A stretch of DNA of 64,000 bases, taken from positions 20,722-84,721 of the forward strand of contig NZ_BMVM01000027.1 of the NCBI RefSeq assembly GCF_014650715.1, given 5' to 3'. How positions within the stretch are numbered: position 1 is the first letter of the stretch; each line of letters starts with the position of its first letter. The notes under the pieces are model-generated. The model saw nothing but the letters and a program-made list of their open reading frames with translations, had not been told where the DNA came from and ran no database searches. Both the position numbers and the translations under genes were made by a program. Positions 17,084 to 24,900 of the stretch are shown piece after piece. The DNA is from Streptomyces bluensis. Its GTDB lineage: Bacteria > Actinomycetota > Actinomycetes > Streptomycetales > Streptomycetaceae.

Positions 17084-17707
17084 ATGGCCACAGTCCAATC
17101 CCCCGAACCCGAGGTCCGTACCACCGCCGGTCTGGTGCGCGGCCGCGCCGAGGGCGGCCTGGCCGTCTTCCGCGGCATTCCGTACGCCGAGGCCCCTCTC
17201 GGCGAGGCCCGCTTCCAGGCGCCGCCGCCCGTGCGCGGCTGGGACGGTGTTCGGGAGACGTACGACTTCGGTCCGCCGCCCCCGCAGGGCGCGAACATGC
17301 GCGGCCGCAGCGACAACGGCCTCTTCAGCGGCACCGGCGACAACTGGCTGACGGTCAACGTCTGGACCCCCGCACCGGCTCGGGCCGCCCGTCGCCCGGT
17401 GAGGGTGTGGATCCACGGCGGCGCCTACAAGCACGGCTTCTCCGGCAGCCCCGGCTACGACGCCCAGCACATCGCCCGCGACGGCGACGTGGTGTTCGTC
17501 TCGCTGAACTACCGCGTCGGCATCGAGGGCTTCGCGCAGATCGAGGGCGCGCCCGCCAACCGTGGCTTCCTGGACCAGGTGGCGGCGCTGGAGTGGGTGC
17601 GGGAGAACATCACGGCGTTCGGCGGCGACCCCGATCAGGTGACCGTCCTCGGTGACTCGGCCGGCGCAGGGTCCATCGCCTCACTGATGGTCATGCCGAC
17701 CGCCTGA
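17084..17707 (+). pseudogene. Type-B carboxylesterase, truncated after the nucleophile
   Basis: The 207 residues cover the N-terminal half of a type-B carboxylesterase (usual length about 500). Seen: GLVRGRAEGGLAVFRGIPYAEAPLG, the oxyanion WIHGGAYKHGF, LNYRVGIEGF and the nucleophile elbow VLGDSAGAGS. A TGA then follows MVMPTA, so the acidic and His members of the catalytic triad and the whole C-terminal half are absent. ATG 17084 has a GAGGAG site. An active enzyme is very unlikely. The following 100 bp do not read as the missing half, so this is a deletion rather than a simple nonsense change. Confidence 0.8.
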
Positions 17708-17813
17708 CGCGCGATGAGTTTTCTGCTCGGCGCCGGTCCGTGTGTGGGGAGGAGAGCAGACTCGCCCCTCGCGTTCCGGCGCGACAACGGCGGTGAAAGG
17801 AACCGGTATCGGT

Positions 17814-18650
17814 ATGTCCGACGACACTGAGCAGATCCGCGACCTGATCGAGCGGTGGGCGGCGGCCGTGCATCAGGGCGCCCTGAACGTGGTCACGGCC
17901 GAGCACGCCGACGACATCGTGATGTTCGATGTGCCGCCTCCGTACGAGGGCGTGCGGGGCCTTGACGCGTATCGGGAGGTCTGGCCGCCGTTCTTCGTCT
18001 GGCAGGCGCAAGGCGCCTGCTTCGACATCGAGGAGCTTGAGGTCACGGCGGGCGAGGACGTCGCCTTCGCCTTCGCGCTGCTGCGCTGCGGCACCGAGGA
18101 GGAGCTTGCCGATCAGCCCGAGCTCCGGCTGCGGCTCACATGGGGACTGCGCAAGGAGGAGGGACGCTGGGTGGTGGCGCACGAACACCATTCCTTCCCC
18201 GACCTCCACGGCCCGGACGAACAGGCCCGGGCCGAACGCGAGGTGCGCGCGGTGCACCAGCACTGGTTCGACCGCACCGCCGCGAAGGACCTGGACGGGC
18301 TGATGGCCCACATCGCCGAGGACATCGTCTCCTACGAGCACGACGCGCCCCTGCAGTACATCGGCCGGGACCGGGTGCGTGAGGTCTGCCGCGCGGGCCT
18401 GGACTCGGCGCCAGGCGCGGTGACCTGGGACGTGCCCGAGTTGAAGGTCCTGATCCGCGACGACCTCGCGGTTGTCTGGGGACTGAACCACATGACCGGC
18501 GAGACGGACGACGGGACAACCGACGGCACCTGGTCACGGGGCACCCGGGTGTTCCAGCGACGCGGCGGCGAATGGCACATGATCCACCAGCATGTCTCCT
18601 ACCCCTACGACCCGGAAACCGGCGAGACGAAGACCGACCTCCGCCCCTGA
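17814..18650 (+). CDS. Protein with two SnoaL/NTF2-like domains
   Basis: 278 residues made of two tandem SnoaL-like (DUF4440-type) alpha+beta cone domains, about 1-135 and 140-278. Each starts with the helix pattern IRDLIERWAAAVHQGAL / VRAVHQHWFDRTAAKDL, continues with DIVMFDVPPPYEGVRGL / DIVSYEHDAPLQYIGRD, and ends with the strand GRWVVAHEHHS / GEWHMIHQHVSYP. These domains bind small hydrophobic ligands or act as polyketide cyclases or isomerases; here no polyketide genes are nearby and the function is open. Start ATG 17814 follows GAAAGGA. Cytoplasmic. Confidence 0.85.
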   Translation: MSDDTEQIRDLIERWAAAVHQGALNVVTAEHADDIVMFDVPPPYEGVRGLDAYREVWPPFFVWQAQGACFDIEELEVTAGEDVAFAFALLRCGTEEELADQPELRLRLTWGLRKEEGRWVVAHEHHSFPDLHGPDEQARAEREVRAVHQHWFDRTAAKDLDGLMAHIAEDIVSYEHDAPLQYIGRDRVREVCRAGLDSAPGAVTWDVPELKVLIRDDLAVVWGLNHMTGETDDGTTDGTWSRGTRVFQRRGGEWHMIHQHVSYPYDPETGETKTDLRP

Positions 18651-18821
18651 CCTCCCACACCGAACCCACACCGAACACCGCAGCCTTCAAAGAGTGCCGG
18701 CTCACGCGCCAGGGGTGCTCCTTCTCGATGTGGCGAAGCCGTGGCGTGGCGGCACTCGGCGGCACGGGTGAGGCTGGAAGTGCAGCGAACGGACGGCGGC
18801 GCGGAGACCTTGGAGGTGCTC

Positions 18822-19694
18822 ATGACTGCTGCGTACGGGCGTCGGCCGATCGTTGTGGGCGTCGACCCCGATCCTTCGAAGCGGCTGGCACTGGCCTGGG
18901 CCGCCGACGAAGCGAGGCGACGTGGCCTGCCGCTGCGGCTCGTCCACGCCCAGGGCACGCCGACCCGTGGGTATCGATCGGGGGAGGTGCGGCCGTCCTG
19001 GGAGGAGTGGAACCGGGCGCTGCACGGCCTGGGCAACCAGGTGCTCAAGGAGGCGGTTGCGTTCGTCGAGTCCCGGTGGCCCGCGGTGGAGGTGTCGACG
19101 CTGCTGGCGGAGGGAGAGCCGGCGTGGGTCCTGCGCGAGGAGGCGCGGGGCGCCGCCCAGGTCGTGGTGGGCTCCTGGCGCCTGAGCAGACGACGTGAGA
19201 TGTTCTCCTCCGCCTCGGTGGCGCTTCCGCTCGCGGCGCACGCTCCCTGCCCTGTTGTGGTCGTACCGGAGCCGGAACACATCACCCAGCAGCCCGCGTA
19301 CTTCGTGGTCGGCGTCGACGGCAGCCCGCATTCGGCAGCGGCGGTGGACGCGGCGTTCGAGGAGGCATCCCTGCGGGGAGCGCTCCTGCGGGCCCTGTAC
19401 GTGTGGCACCCGCCGCTTCTCGGTGCCCTGGACGAGGGTGCCGCGGTGCGGGAGTGCCGTCGTGTGCTGTCTGAGACTGTCGCGGGCCGCAGGGCGACGC
19501 ACCCGGATGTGGAGTTGCACCACGAAGTCGTCCGCGGGCACCCGGTGCAGGTCCTGACGGAAGCCTCGGGACACGCCCTGGGCCTGGTCGTGGGCACCCG
19601 GGGGCGCGGCGGATTCACGGGCATGCTGCTGGGCTCGGTGAGCCAGGGAGTACTGCACCACGCCCGCTGCCCCGTCATCACGGTCCCGGTGTGA
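18822..19694 (+). CDS. Universal stress protein, two UspA domains
   Basis: 290 residues, tandem UspA domains. Domain 1 starts PIVVGVDPDPSKRLALAWAADEA; domain 2 starts YFVVGVDGSPHSAAAVDAAFEEA and ends with the ATP-binding signature GTRGRGGFTGMLLGSVSQGVLHHARCPV (G-2x-G-9x-G-S/T type). Domain 1 has the degenerate SWRLSRRREMFSSASVALPLAAHAPCPV. Two-domain Usps of actinobacteria bind ATP and belong to hypoxia and dormancy responses. ATG 18822 has GGAGG about 7 bases upstream. It converges on the V-type ATPase operon. Confidence 0.93.
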   Translation: MTAAYGRRPIVVGVDPDPSKRLALAWAADEARRRGLPLRLVHAQGTPTRGYRSGEVRPSWEEWNRALHGLGNQVLKEAVAFVESRWPAVEVSTLLAEGEPAWVLREEARGAAQVVVGSWRLSRRREMFSSASVALPLAAHAPCPVVVVPEPEHITQQPAYFVVGVDGSPHSAAAVDAAFEEASLRGALLRALYVWHPPLLGALDEGAAVRECRRVLSETVAGRRATHPDVELHHEVVRGHPVQVLTEASGHALGLVVGTRGRGGFTGMLLGSVSQGVLHHARCPVITVPV

Positions 19695-19874
19695 GTCGGC
19701 TCCCTGACGGAAGCCGCACTCAAGGCACTCCGCGTGCGGGGCCGATTCCACCGGCGAAGACCTCGTCACCGCGCGGGAACGCATGATGCGCACCGGCCCG
19801 GCTGGAGCGGTGGAACGGGAGATCCATGCGGCTTTCCAGCGAGCTGCCTTGCATGGAAGGAGCACGCGGAACGG

Positions 19875-20495
19875 TCACCATCCAGCCGCCCGGGCGGCCC
19901 AGCGTCGGCGGACGGTGTCCTCGTGCTCGGCCTGCTCCAACGACAGGTTGGCATGGTCGAGCGCCTCCCGCAGGTGGGGGATCCAGTGGCGCCGCAGGGC
20001 ACGGACCCTGTGCCGGGTGCTGATGAGCTCCGCGCCCACCAACTCGGTTGCGGCGTGCGCGGCCGCGTACTCGGCGGCGGCACGCACCGCGTGGCCGTAG
20101 GCCGCTTCGGCGTGCACGAGGGCCGTGTTGGCGGGAGCGGCGGCGGAGGGCGGACGGGCGGGTACGGTCAGGGAGACCGCCGCCGGGTGGCGTACCCCCA
20201 TGGAGACGGTCCAGCGAACCGTGACATCGGCAGGGCCGATGCCCGCGGCGGCCGAGTCGAGGGCCTGTTGGCCGCCCAGGAGCAGTCCTCGCAGTAGCCA
20301 GCTCTCGGCCTCCGACAGCAGGTTCCGCCAGGCGCGGTCGGCTGCCTCCTCCGCGTGCAGCAGCCGCTGGTGCTCGGAGCGCAGGATGCGGAGCTTGTGT
20401 TCCAGCAGGTCGGCTCCGCGCTCGGCGACATCGAGGCTGTGCCGCAGCCGCAGTCGTCCCGCGCGGCCGGGCGGCGTACGACGGGCGCCGGTCAT
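19875..20495 (-). CDS. ntpD: V/A-type ATPase subunit D (central stalk)
   Basis: 206 residues, matching the length of the A/V-ATPase D subunit, the long antiparallel coiled coil that forms the rotor axle inside A3B3. The N-terminal helix RLRLRHSLDVAERGADLLEHKLRILRSEHQRLL and the C-terminal helix ELISTRHRVRALRRHWIPHLREALDHANLSLEQAEHEDTVRRRW are the conserved rotor segments. Last gene of the operon; its ATG overlaps the subunit B stop (ATGA). Nothing gene-like lies between its stop and the convergent stress-protein gene. Confidence 0.9.
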   Translation of the reverse strand: MTGARRTPPGRAGRLRLRHSLDVAERGADLLEHKLRILRSEHQRLLHAEEAADRAWRNLLSEAESWLLRGLLLGGQQALDSAAAGIGPADVTVRWTVSMGVRHPAAVSLTVPARPPSAAAPANTALVHAEAAYGHAVRAAAEYAAAHAATELVGAELISTRHRVRALRRHWIPHLREALDHANLSLEQAEHEDTVRRRWAARAAGW

Positions 20496-21973
20496 CGGGA
20501 CGCCTCCCCGTCGAGACCGTCGAGACCGTCGAGATGGTCGAGATCATCGGGATGGCCGGGGTGGCCGGGCTCGTCGAGGCCCTTCGCCCCGTGGGCGTCC
20601 AGGAGGCGGGCGGGAAGCATGGAGAGCTGGCTGCGGGGCAGCGTGAGCAGAGCCCGCCAGCCCCGCTCCAGCGAGGCGTCGAGGGCGCGCGGTTCGTCAC
20701 TGCGCTGGTCGACGAAGTCCCACAGGAACGCCTCCTCGAAGTCGAGGTAGCGGCGGTCGGTGGGGCTCAGCGCCGCCTGGCCGACCAGGTCCGCGAGATC
20801 GCGGACCTGCCGGACCCGGGCCAGGGCGGCCAGTAGCTGGGCCGCGACGTCGAGGTGGTCGTCACGGGTACGGCCGGGACCGGCGCCCTTGCGCATCAGC
20901 CGGGAGAGCGAGGACAGGGCGTCCAGCGGCGGGTACACGCCCCGCGCGTGTGTCTCGGCCGAGAGCACGATCTGGCCCTCGGTGATGTAACCGGTCAGGT
21001 CCGGCACGGGGTGGGTGATGTCCCCCGCGGGCATGGTGAGCACCGGCAGCACGGTGACGGAGCCGGGACGGTCGCGGAGGCGTCCGCAACGTTCGTACAG
21101 CGAGGCCAGGTCGCTGTACAGATAGCCGGGGTAGGCGCGGCGGGCGGGGATCTCCCCGCGGGCGGCGGAGACCTCGCGCAGGGCTTCGGCGTACGTGGTC
21201 ATATCGGTCATCACCACGAGGACGTGCCGTGCCTCGGTGAAGGCGAGGTGTTCGGCGACGGTGAGCGCGATGCGCGGGGTGAGAATTCGTTCGATCACCG
21301 GGTCGTCGGCGGTGTTCAGCAGCAGGACGAGCTCTCCGGCCACGGACCGTGCCTCCAGGGCGTCCCGTACGAAGGAGGCGTCGGCGTGGGTCAGGCCCAT
21401 GCCCGCGAAGACCACGCTGAACGCCTCTCCCGCGGTGGTGGCCTGGGCGGCGATCTGGGCGGCCAGTTCCAGATGCGGCAGCCCGGCCACGGAGAACACC
21501 GGCAGTTTCTGTCCCCGTACCAGCGTGGTCAGGGCGTCGACGGCCCCGACACCGGTGAGCACCGGCTCGGACGGCGGCTCGCGGCGCACCGGGTTGAGGG
21601 GGGCGCCGCCCACCTCGGCGGTGTGGGAGCCGAGGACGGGCGGGCCTCCGTCGAGGGGCTCGCCGCGGCCGTTGCAGACACGGCCGAGCCAGTCCGTGCC
21701 GACCGGAACGCGCAGCGGGCTGCCCGTGAACGCCGCCCGGACGCCCTCCGGGTCCATGCCCGCGGTGCCCTCCAGCACCTGTACCACCGCCCTGTCGCGG
21801 TCGGCGTCCAGGACCACGCCGTGGCGCCGTTCGCCCGACGCGAGGGTGATGCGTACGTATTCGTCCCAGCCGACCCCCGAGACGCCTTCGACGATGGCGA
21901 GCGGACCTCGAAGTTCGCCCACATGCGTGTACTCGATCGCACCGGACAGGCTCATGGATCCGGACGGGTTCAT
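20492..21973 (-). CDS. ntpB: V/A-type ATPase subunit B (non-catalytic)
   Basis: 493 residues. Clear subunit B features: IEYTHVGELRGPLAIVEGV, the GRGEPLDGG turn, and DALTTLVRGQKLPVFSVAGLPHLELAAQI, where the P-loop is degenerate, as expected for the regulatory subunit. Also VLVVMTDMTTYAEALREVSAARGEIPARRAYPGYLYSDLASLYERCGRL. The last 26 residues (from about EPGHPGHPDDLDH to DGEASR) are encoded by a 9-bp tandem repeat and have no counterpart in the family. ATG overlaps the subunit A stop. Confidence 0.95.
   Translation of the reverse strand: MNPSGSMSLSGAIEYTHVGELRGPLAIVEGVSGVGWDEYVRITLASGERRHGVVLDADRDRAVVQVLEGTAGMDPEGVRAAFTGSPLRVPVGTDWLGRVCNGRGEPLDGGPPVLGSHTAEVGGAPLNPVRREPPSEPVLTGVGAVDALTTLVRGQKLPVFSVAGLPHLELAAQIAAQATTAGEAFSVVFAGMGLTHADASFVRDALEARSVAGELVLLLNTADDPVIERILTPRIALTVAEHLAFTEARHVLVVMTDMTTYAEALREVSAARGEIPARRAYPGYLYSDLASLYERCGRLRDRPGSVTVLPVLTMPAGDITHPVPDLTGYITEGQIVLSAETHARGVYPPLDALSSLSRLMRKGAGPGRTRDDHLDVAAQLLAALARVRQVRDLADLVGQAALSPTDRRYLDFEEAFLWDFVDQRSDEPRALDASLERGWRALLTLPRSQLSMLPARLLDAHGAKGLDEPGHPGHPDDLDHLDGLDGLDGEASR
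20511..20573 (+). repeat. 9-bp tandem repeat inside the 3' end of subunit B
   Basis: TCGAGACCG twice, then TCGAGATGG, TCGAGATCA, and three more degenerate 9-mers (TCGGGATGG, CCGGGGTGG, CCGGGCTCG). On the coding strand this gives the LDGLDGLDG-type tail of subunit B. Confidence 0.8.
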
Positions 21974-23742
21974 GGCTGCACCGCTCCCAGTCCGGCGAGC
22001 ATGGCGTCCCGCCGCGCCGCCACCCCGGCGATATCGTGCGGGCCGGTGTCCTCGCGGGCGCGCAGGAGCGGACCGAAGTCGACCTCCTCGACCGAGGCCG
22101 CCGGGACGCCGGAGTCCACCAGTTCACGGCAGCGGTCGGCGACCGCGAGGACGGCGTCGGTCAGGGCGGCCGTCTTCTCCCGGCCGCAGTACGCGTCCCG
22201 CTCGGACAGTGCGCTCTGCTGCAGCACGCCCTCCCGGACCAGCCTCCCCGCCAGCACACTCATCCGCTCCCGCGCGGGCAGGGCCGCTATGCCGATCAGT
22301 TCCACCAGATCGGCCAGCCGGTCGGCCTCCGCCAGCACCGCCCCCACCCGGTCGCGACGCCCGGCCCATGCCGGGTCTCCGGCCGCCCGGTGTCCCGCGG
22401 CCAGAACCGGTACGTCCCGGGAGAAGGACCCCGCCCAGGAGAGGGCCGGGTAGTGGCGGGCGTACGCGAGGTCGCGGTCGAGGGACCACAGACAGCGGAC
22501 GAAGCGTTCGGTGTGCGCGGTCACCGGTTCCGTCATGTCCCCGCCGGGCGGGGACACCGCGCCGATCACGGTCACCGATCCCCGTTCGCCGCCAAGGGTG
22601 GTCACGGCGGCGGCCCGCTCGTAGAAGGCCGCGATCGCGGAGGCAAGCCCGGCCGGGTAGCCCTCCTCGGCGGGCAGCGCGCCGGTACGGGACGCGAACT
22701 CGCGCAGCGCCTCGGCCCACCGGGAGGTCGAGTCGGCGATGACCACCACGTCCAGACCCATGTCCCGGAAGTACTCGGCGACCGTCACCCCCGTGTGGAC
22801 GCTCGCCTCACGCGCCATCATCGGCATGTTGGAGGTGTTGGCGATCGTCACGGTGCGGTCCGCGAGGCGTCCGCCCGTGCGCGGGTCCCGCAGCTCCGAC
22901 AGTTCGGTGATGACGTCGGCCATCTCGTTGCCACGCTCCCCGCAGCCGACGTAGACGATGACGTCGGCGTCGCACCACTTGGCGATCTGCTGCAGCAGTA
23001 CGGTCTTGCCGGTGCCGAAGCCACCGGGCACGGCCACCGTGCTGCCCCGGGCCACGGGGAAGAGCAGGTCGATCACCCGCTGACCGGTGTTCAGGGCCTC
23101 GTGGCTGTCGACCCGCTCCCGCACCGGGCGTGGCCGACGCACCGGCCACCGGGTGCCGGCCGTCACCTCGGTACCGTCCACCACCGCCACCACTGCCTCC
23201 CGAGGGTGGTCCCCGGCGACGGCGATCTCCTCCACCGCGCCCCGGCATCCGGGTGGCACGAGGACTTTCACCGGCACCGGTCCGGCACCGCGGATCTCCC
23301 CAAGCGTCTGTCCCTCGGTCACCTGCTCGTCCTGAGCCACCAAGGGGGAGAAGGACCAGGTGCGTTCCTCTGCCGCGGCTCGCTGCGTGCCGGGCAGCAG
23401 CCAGTCCCCGGCACCGGACAGGGGGCGCAGCAGACCGTCGAAGATTCCGCCGAGCAGTTCTGGACCGAGCCGCACCGACAGCGGATGGCCCCGGGGCAGC
23501 GCCGTCTGCCCGGGAGCGAGGCCGCCGGTGTACTCGTATGCCTGGACGGTGACCACGTCACCGCTGATGGCCACGACCTCGCCGGGCAGCCCGGCCGGGC
23601 CGATCGAGACCAGGTCGTACATCGCGATGCCACCCGAGTACTCCATTTCGACCAACGGCCCGGTGACACGCAGGATCCGGGAGACCGGCTGCCGCGCAGC
23701 AGGTCGTCGACGAGTCCCGGAGGCTCCCGTCACGGCTCCCAC
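21970..23742 (-). CDS. ntpA: V/A-type ATPase catalytic subunit A
   Basis: 590 residues, the family length. RILRVTGPLVEMEY begins the N-terminal barrel; a bulge domain with PGTQ and SPLV elements follows; the P-loop is GGFGTGKT at residues 240-247 (GPFGSGKT-like in relatives). Then YVGCGERGNEMADVITEL, SNMPMMAREASVHTGVTVAEYFRDMG, ADSTSRWAEALREFASR and the catalytic-interface SVSPPGGDMTEPV-type stretch (GAVSPPGGDMTEP). It hydrolyses or makes ATP in the cytoplasmic A3B3 head. The start is GTG 23742, 13 bp inside subunit E; GTG 23733 is an alternative. Confidence 0.96.
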   Translation of the reverse strand: MGAVTGASGTRRRPAARQPVSRILRVTGPLVEMEYSGGIAMYDLVSIGPAGLPGEVVAISGDVVTVQAYEYTGGLAPGQTALPRGHPLSVRLGPELLGGIFDGLLRPLSGAGDWLLPGTQRAAAEERTWSFSPLVAQDEQVTEGQTLGEIRGAGPVPVKVLVPPGCRGAVEEIAVAGDHPREAVVAVVDGTEVTAGTRWPVRRPRPVRERVDSHEALNTGQRVIDLLFPVARGSTVAVPGGFGTGKTVLLQQIAKWCDADVIVYVGCGERGNEMADVITELSELRDPRTGGRLADRTVTIANTSNMPMMAREASVHTGVTVAEYFRDMGLDVVVIADSTSRWAEALREFASRTGALPAEEGYPAGLASAIAAFYERAAAVTTLGGERGSVTVIGAVSPPGGDMTEPVTAHTERFVRCLWSLDRDLAYARHYPALSWAGSFSRDVPVLAAGHRAAGDPAWAGRRDRVGAVLAEADRLADLVELIGIAALPARERMSVLAGRLVREGVLQQSALSERDAYCGREKTAALTDAVLAVADRCRELVDSGVPAASVEEVDFGPLLRAREDTGPHDIAGVAARRDAMLAGLGAVQP

Positions 23743-24257
23743 AGGCTCCGCACCTCCCCTCCCATTCGGTCCAGCGCGCGGTCGGCCAGCACCGTCAGCG
23801 AGAGATCGACCTGCTTTCCCGGCGCCCGGCCCACCACACCTCCTTCGGCGTGCTCGCTCACCTCGGCGGCGGGACCCAGCAGGACACGGGCGCGCTGCTC
23901 CAGCCGCTCCCGCACGGCGGCGTAGCCGTCGGTCCGGCGCAGCTCGCGGACCCGTTCGGCGGCCTCGTGGCGCAGTTCTTCATACGCCTCCCGGCGGGCG
24001 GCGAGCGTGCGGGACCTGGCCTGCCGCCGGGCCGTGACGAGGAGATCGCGGGCGGCGTCCGCGCCGTCGGCCTCGCCCTGCCGCCGGGCCTCGTCGAGGA
24101 TCGCGCGGGCCTCGGCGCGGGCCTGGTCGAGCCGGGCGGCGGTCTCGCGCTCCGTGCGGGCCAGGAGCGCTGCGGCGTCGGCGTGAGCGGACCGCAGCAG
24201 GCCCGCCCGTACCGGGTGGAGCGCGTCCGTCGTCTGGTCGGGGGCCGGGGGCGTCAT
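23730..24257 (-). CDS. ntpE: V/A-type ATPase subunit E (peripheral stalk)
   Basis: 175 residues: an N-terminal Ala/Arg/Glu-rich coiled coil (about 15-100, with RTERETAARLDQARAEARAILDEA) and a C-terminal head (AERVRELRRTDGYAAVRERLEQRARVLLGPAAEV) that contacts subunit B. Start ATG overlaps the stop of subunit F by ATGA. Order and size fit the E subunit that pairs with the G/H-like protein encoded first in the operon to form the stator. Confidence 0.85.
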   Translation of the reverse strand: MTPPAPDQTTDALHPVRAGLLRSAHADAAALLARTERETAARLDQARAEARAILDEARRQGEADGADAARDLLVTARRQARSRTLAARREAYEELRHEAAERVRELRRTDGYAAVRERLEQRARVLLGPAAEVSEHAEGGVVGRAPGKQVDLSLTVLADRALDRMGGEVRSLWEP

Positions 24258-24481
24258 GGCGGCATCACCGCGGTCAGCGGCCGGCGGCTCCCGAGCGCCG
24301 CGAGATCCGGCCCCAGCGCCTCGGCCGCGGCAGGGGTGAGGATCACCAGCTCGATGCCGTCCGGCAGGCTGCGCCAGAGGCGGCGTACGGCGTCGGGGTC
24401 GTCGGCGAGGAGGACGACGGCTCCGGCCAGGGCCAGACCGGCCACACGGTCCCGTTCTCCGAGGGCGGCGACGCTGCCCAT
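24254..24481 (-). CDS. ntpF: V/A-type ATPase subunit F (central stalk)
   Basis: 75 residues, shorter than the usual 95-105. The visible Rossmann-like pattern is VAALGERDRVAGLALAGAVVLLADDPDAVRRLWRSLPDGIELVILTPAAAEAL, which matches the start of F subunits (xxxIGDxDxxxGFRLAG). The usual C-terminal helix is missing or minimal. It overlaps subunit E and begins 2 bp after subunit K, so position supports the call. Confidence 0.85.
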   Translation of the reverse strand: MGSVAALGERDRVAGLALAGAVVLLADDPDAVRRLWRSLPDGIELVILTPAAAEALGPDLAALGSRRPLTAVMPP

Positions 24482-24483
24482 GA

Positions 24484-24900
24484 TCAGGCCTTCCCGATGA
24501 GAATGACGGCGACGACCAGCCCGTAGATGGCGATGCCCTCGGCCAGACCGACGATGACCATGGCACGACCGAAGAGTTCGGGCCGTTCGCTGAGCGCCGC
24601 GAGGGCGGCCGCGCCGGTGTAGGCGACGGCGACGCCCGCCCCGATCGTCGACCCGGCCACCGCGATCGCGGCACCGATCAGGGCGGCGGAGCCGGCGCCG
24701 GGGTCCCGTGCCACCGTGGTCGCGGCCTGCGCGGATCCTCCACCGAGCGCCAGGGTCAGCACCACGGCGGCCGCCACCAGCAGCACGGCGTCGGCGGCGA
24801 CCATCCACCACAGGGCCGTCCGGCCCGAGCGTCGCAGCACAAGGCGTACGACGACGAATCCCGCCACGATGACGGGCAGGGCCAAGAACCAGGTGATCAC
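24484..24900 (-). CDS. ntpK: V/A-type ATPase proteolipid subunit K (c ring)
   Basis: 138 residues, four predicted membrane helices in two hairpins (about 2-22, 29-53, 70-98, 109-136). Only the last hairpin is a canonical c-subunit unit, with Gly/Ala-rich IGAAIAVAGSTIGAGVAVAY and the ion-carrying Glu121 in VGLAEGIAIYGLVVAVI. The first hairpin is divergent and has no buried carboxylate except Asp38, so each protomer probably carries one ion site. Sodium versus proton cannot be settled by eye. GTG start overlaps the subunit I stop. Confidence 0.9.
   Translation of the reverse strand: MITWFLALPVIVAGFVVVRLVLRRSGRTALWWMVAADAVLLVAAAVVLTLALGGGSAQAATTVARDPGAGSAALIGAAIAVAGSTIGAGVAVAYTGAAALAALSERPELFGRAMVIVGLAEGIAIYGLVVAVILIGKA

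Noticed and set aside
19692..19725. Hairpin GAGTCGGCT ... AGCCGCACTC after the stress-protein gene
   Set aside because: The arms pair imperfectly with a long loop; possible terminator, but too weak to list as a feature.
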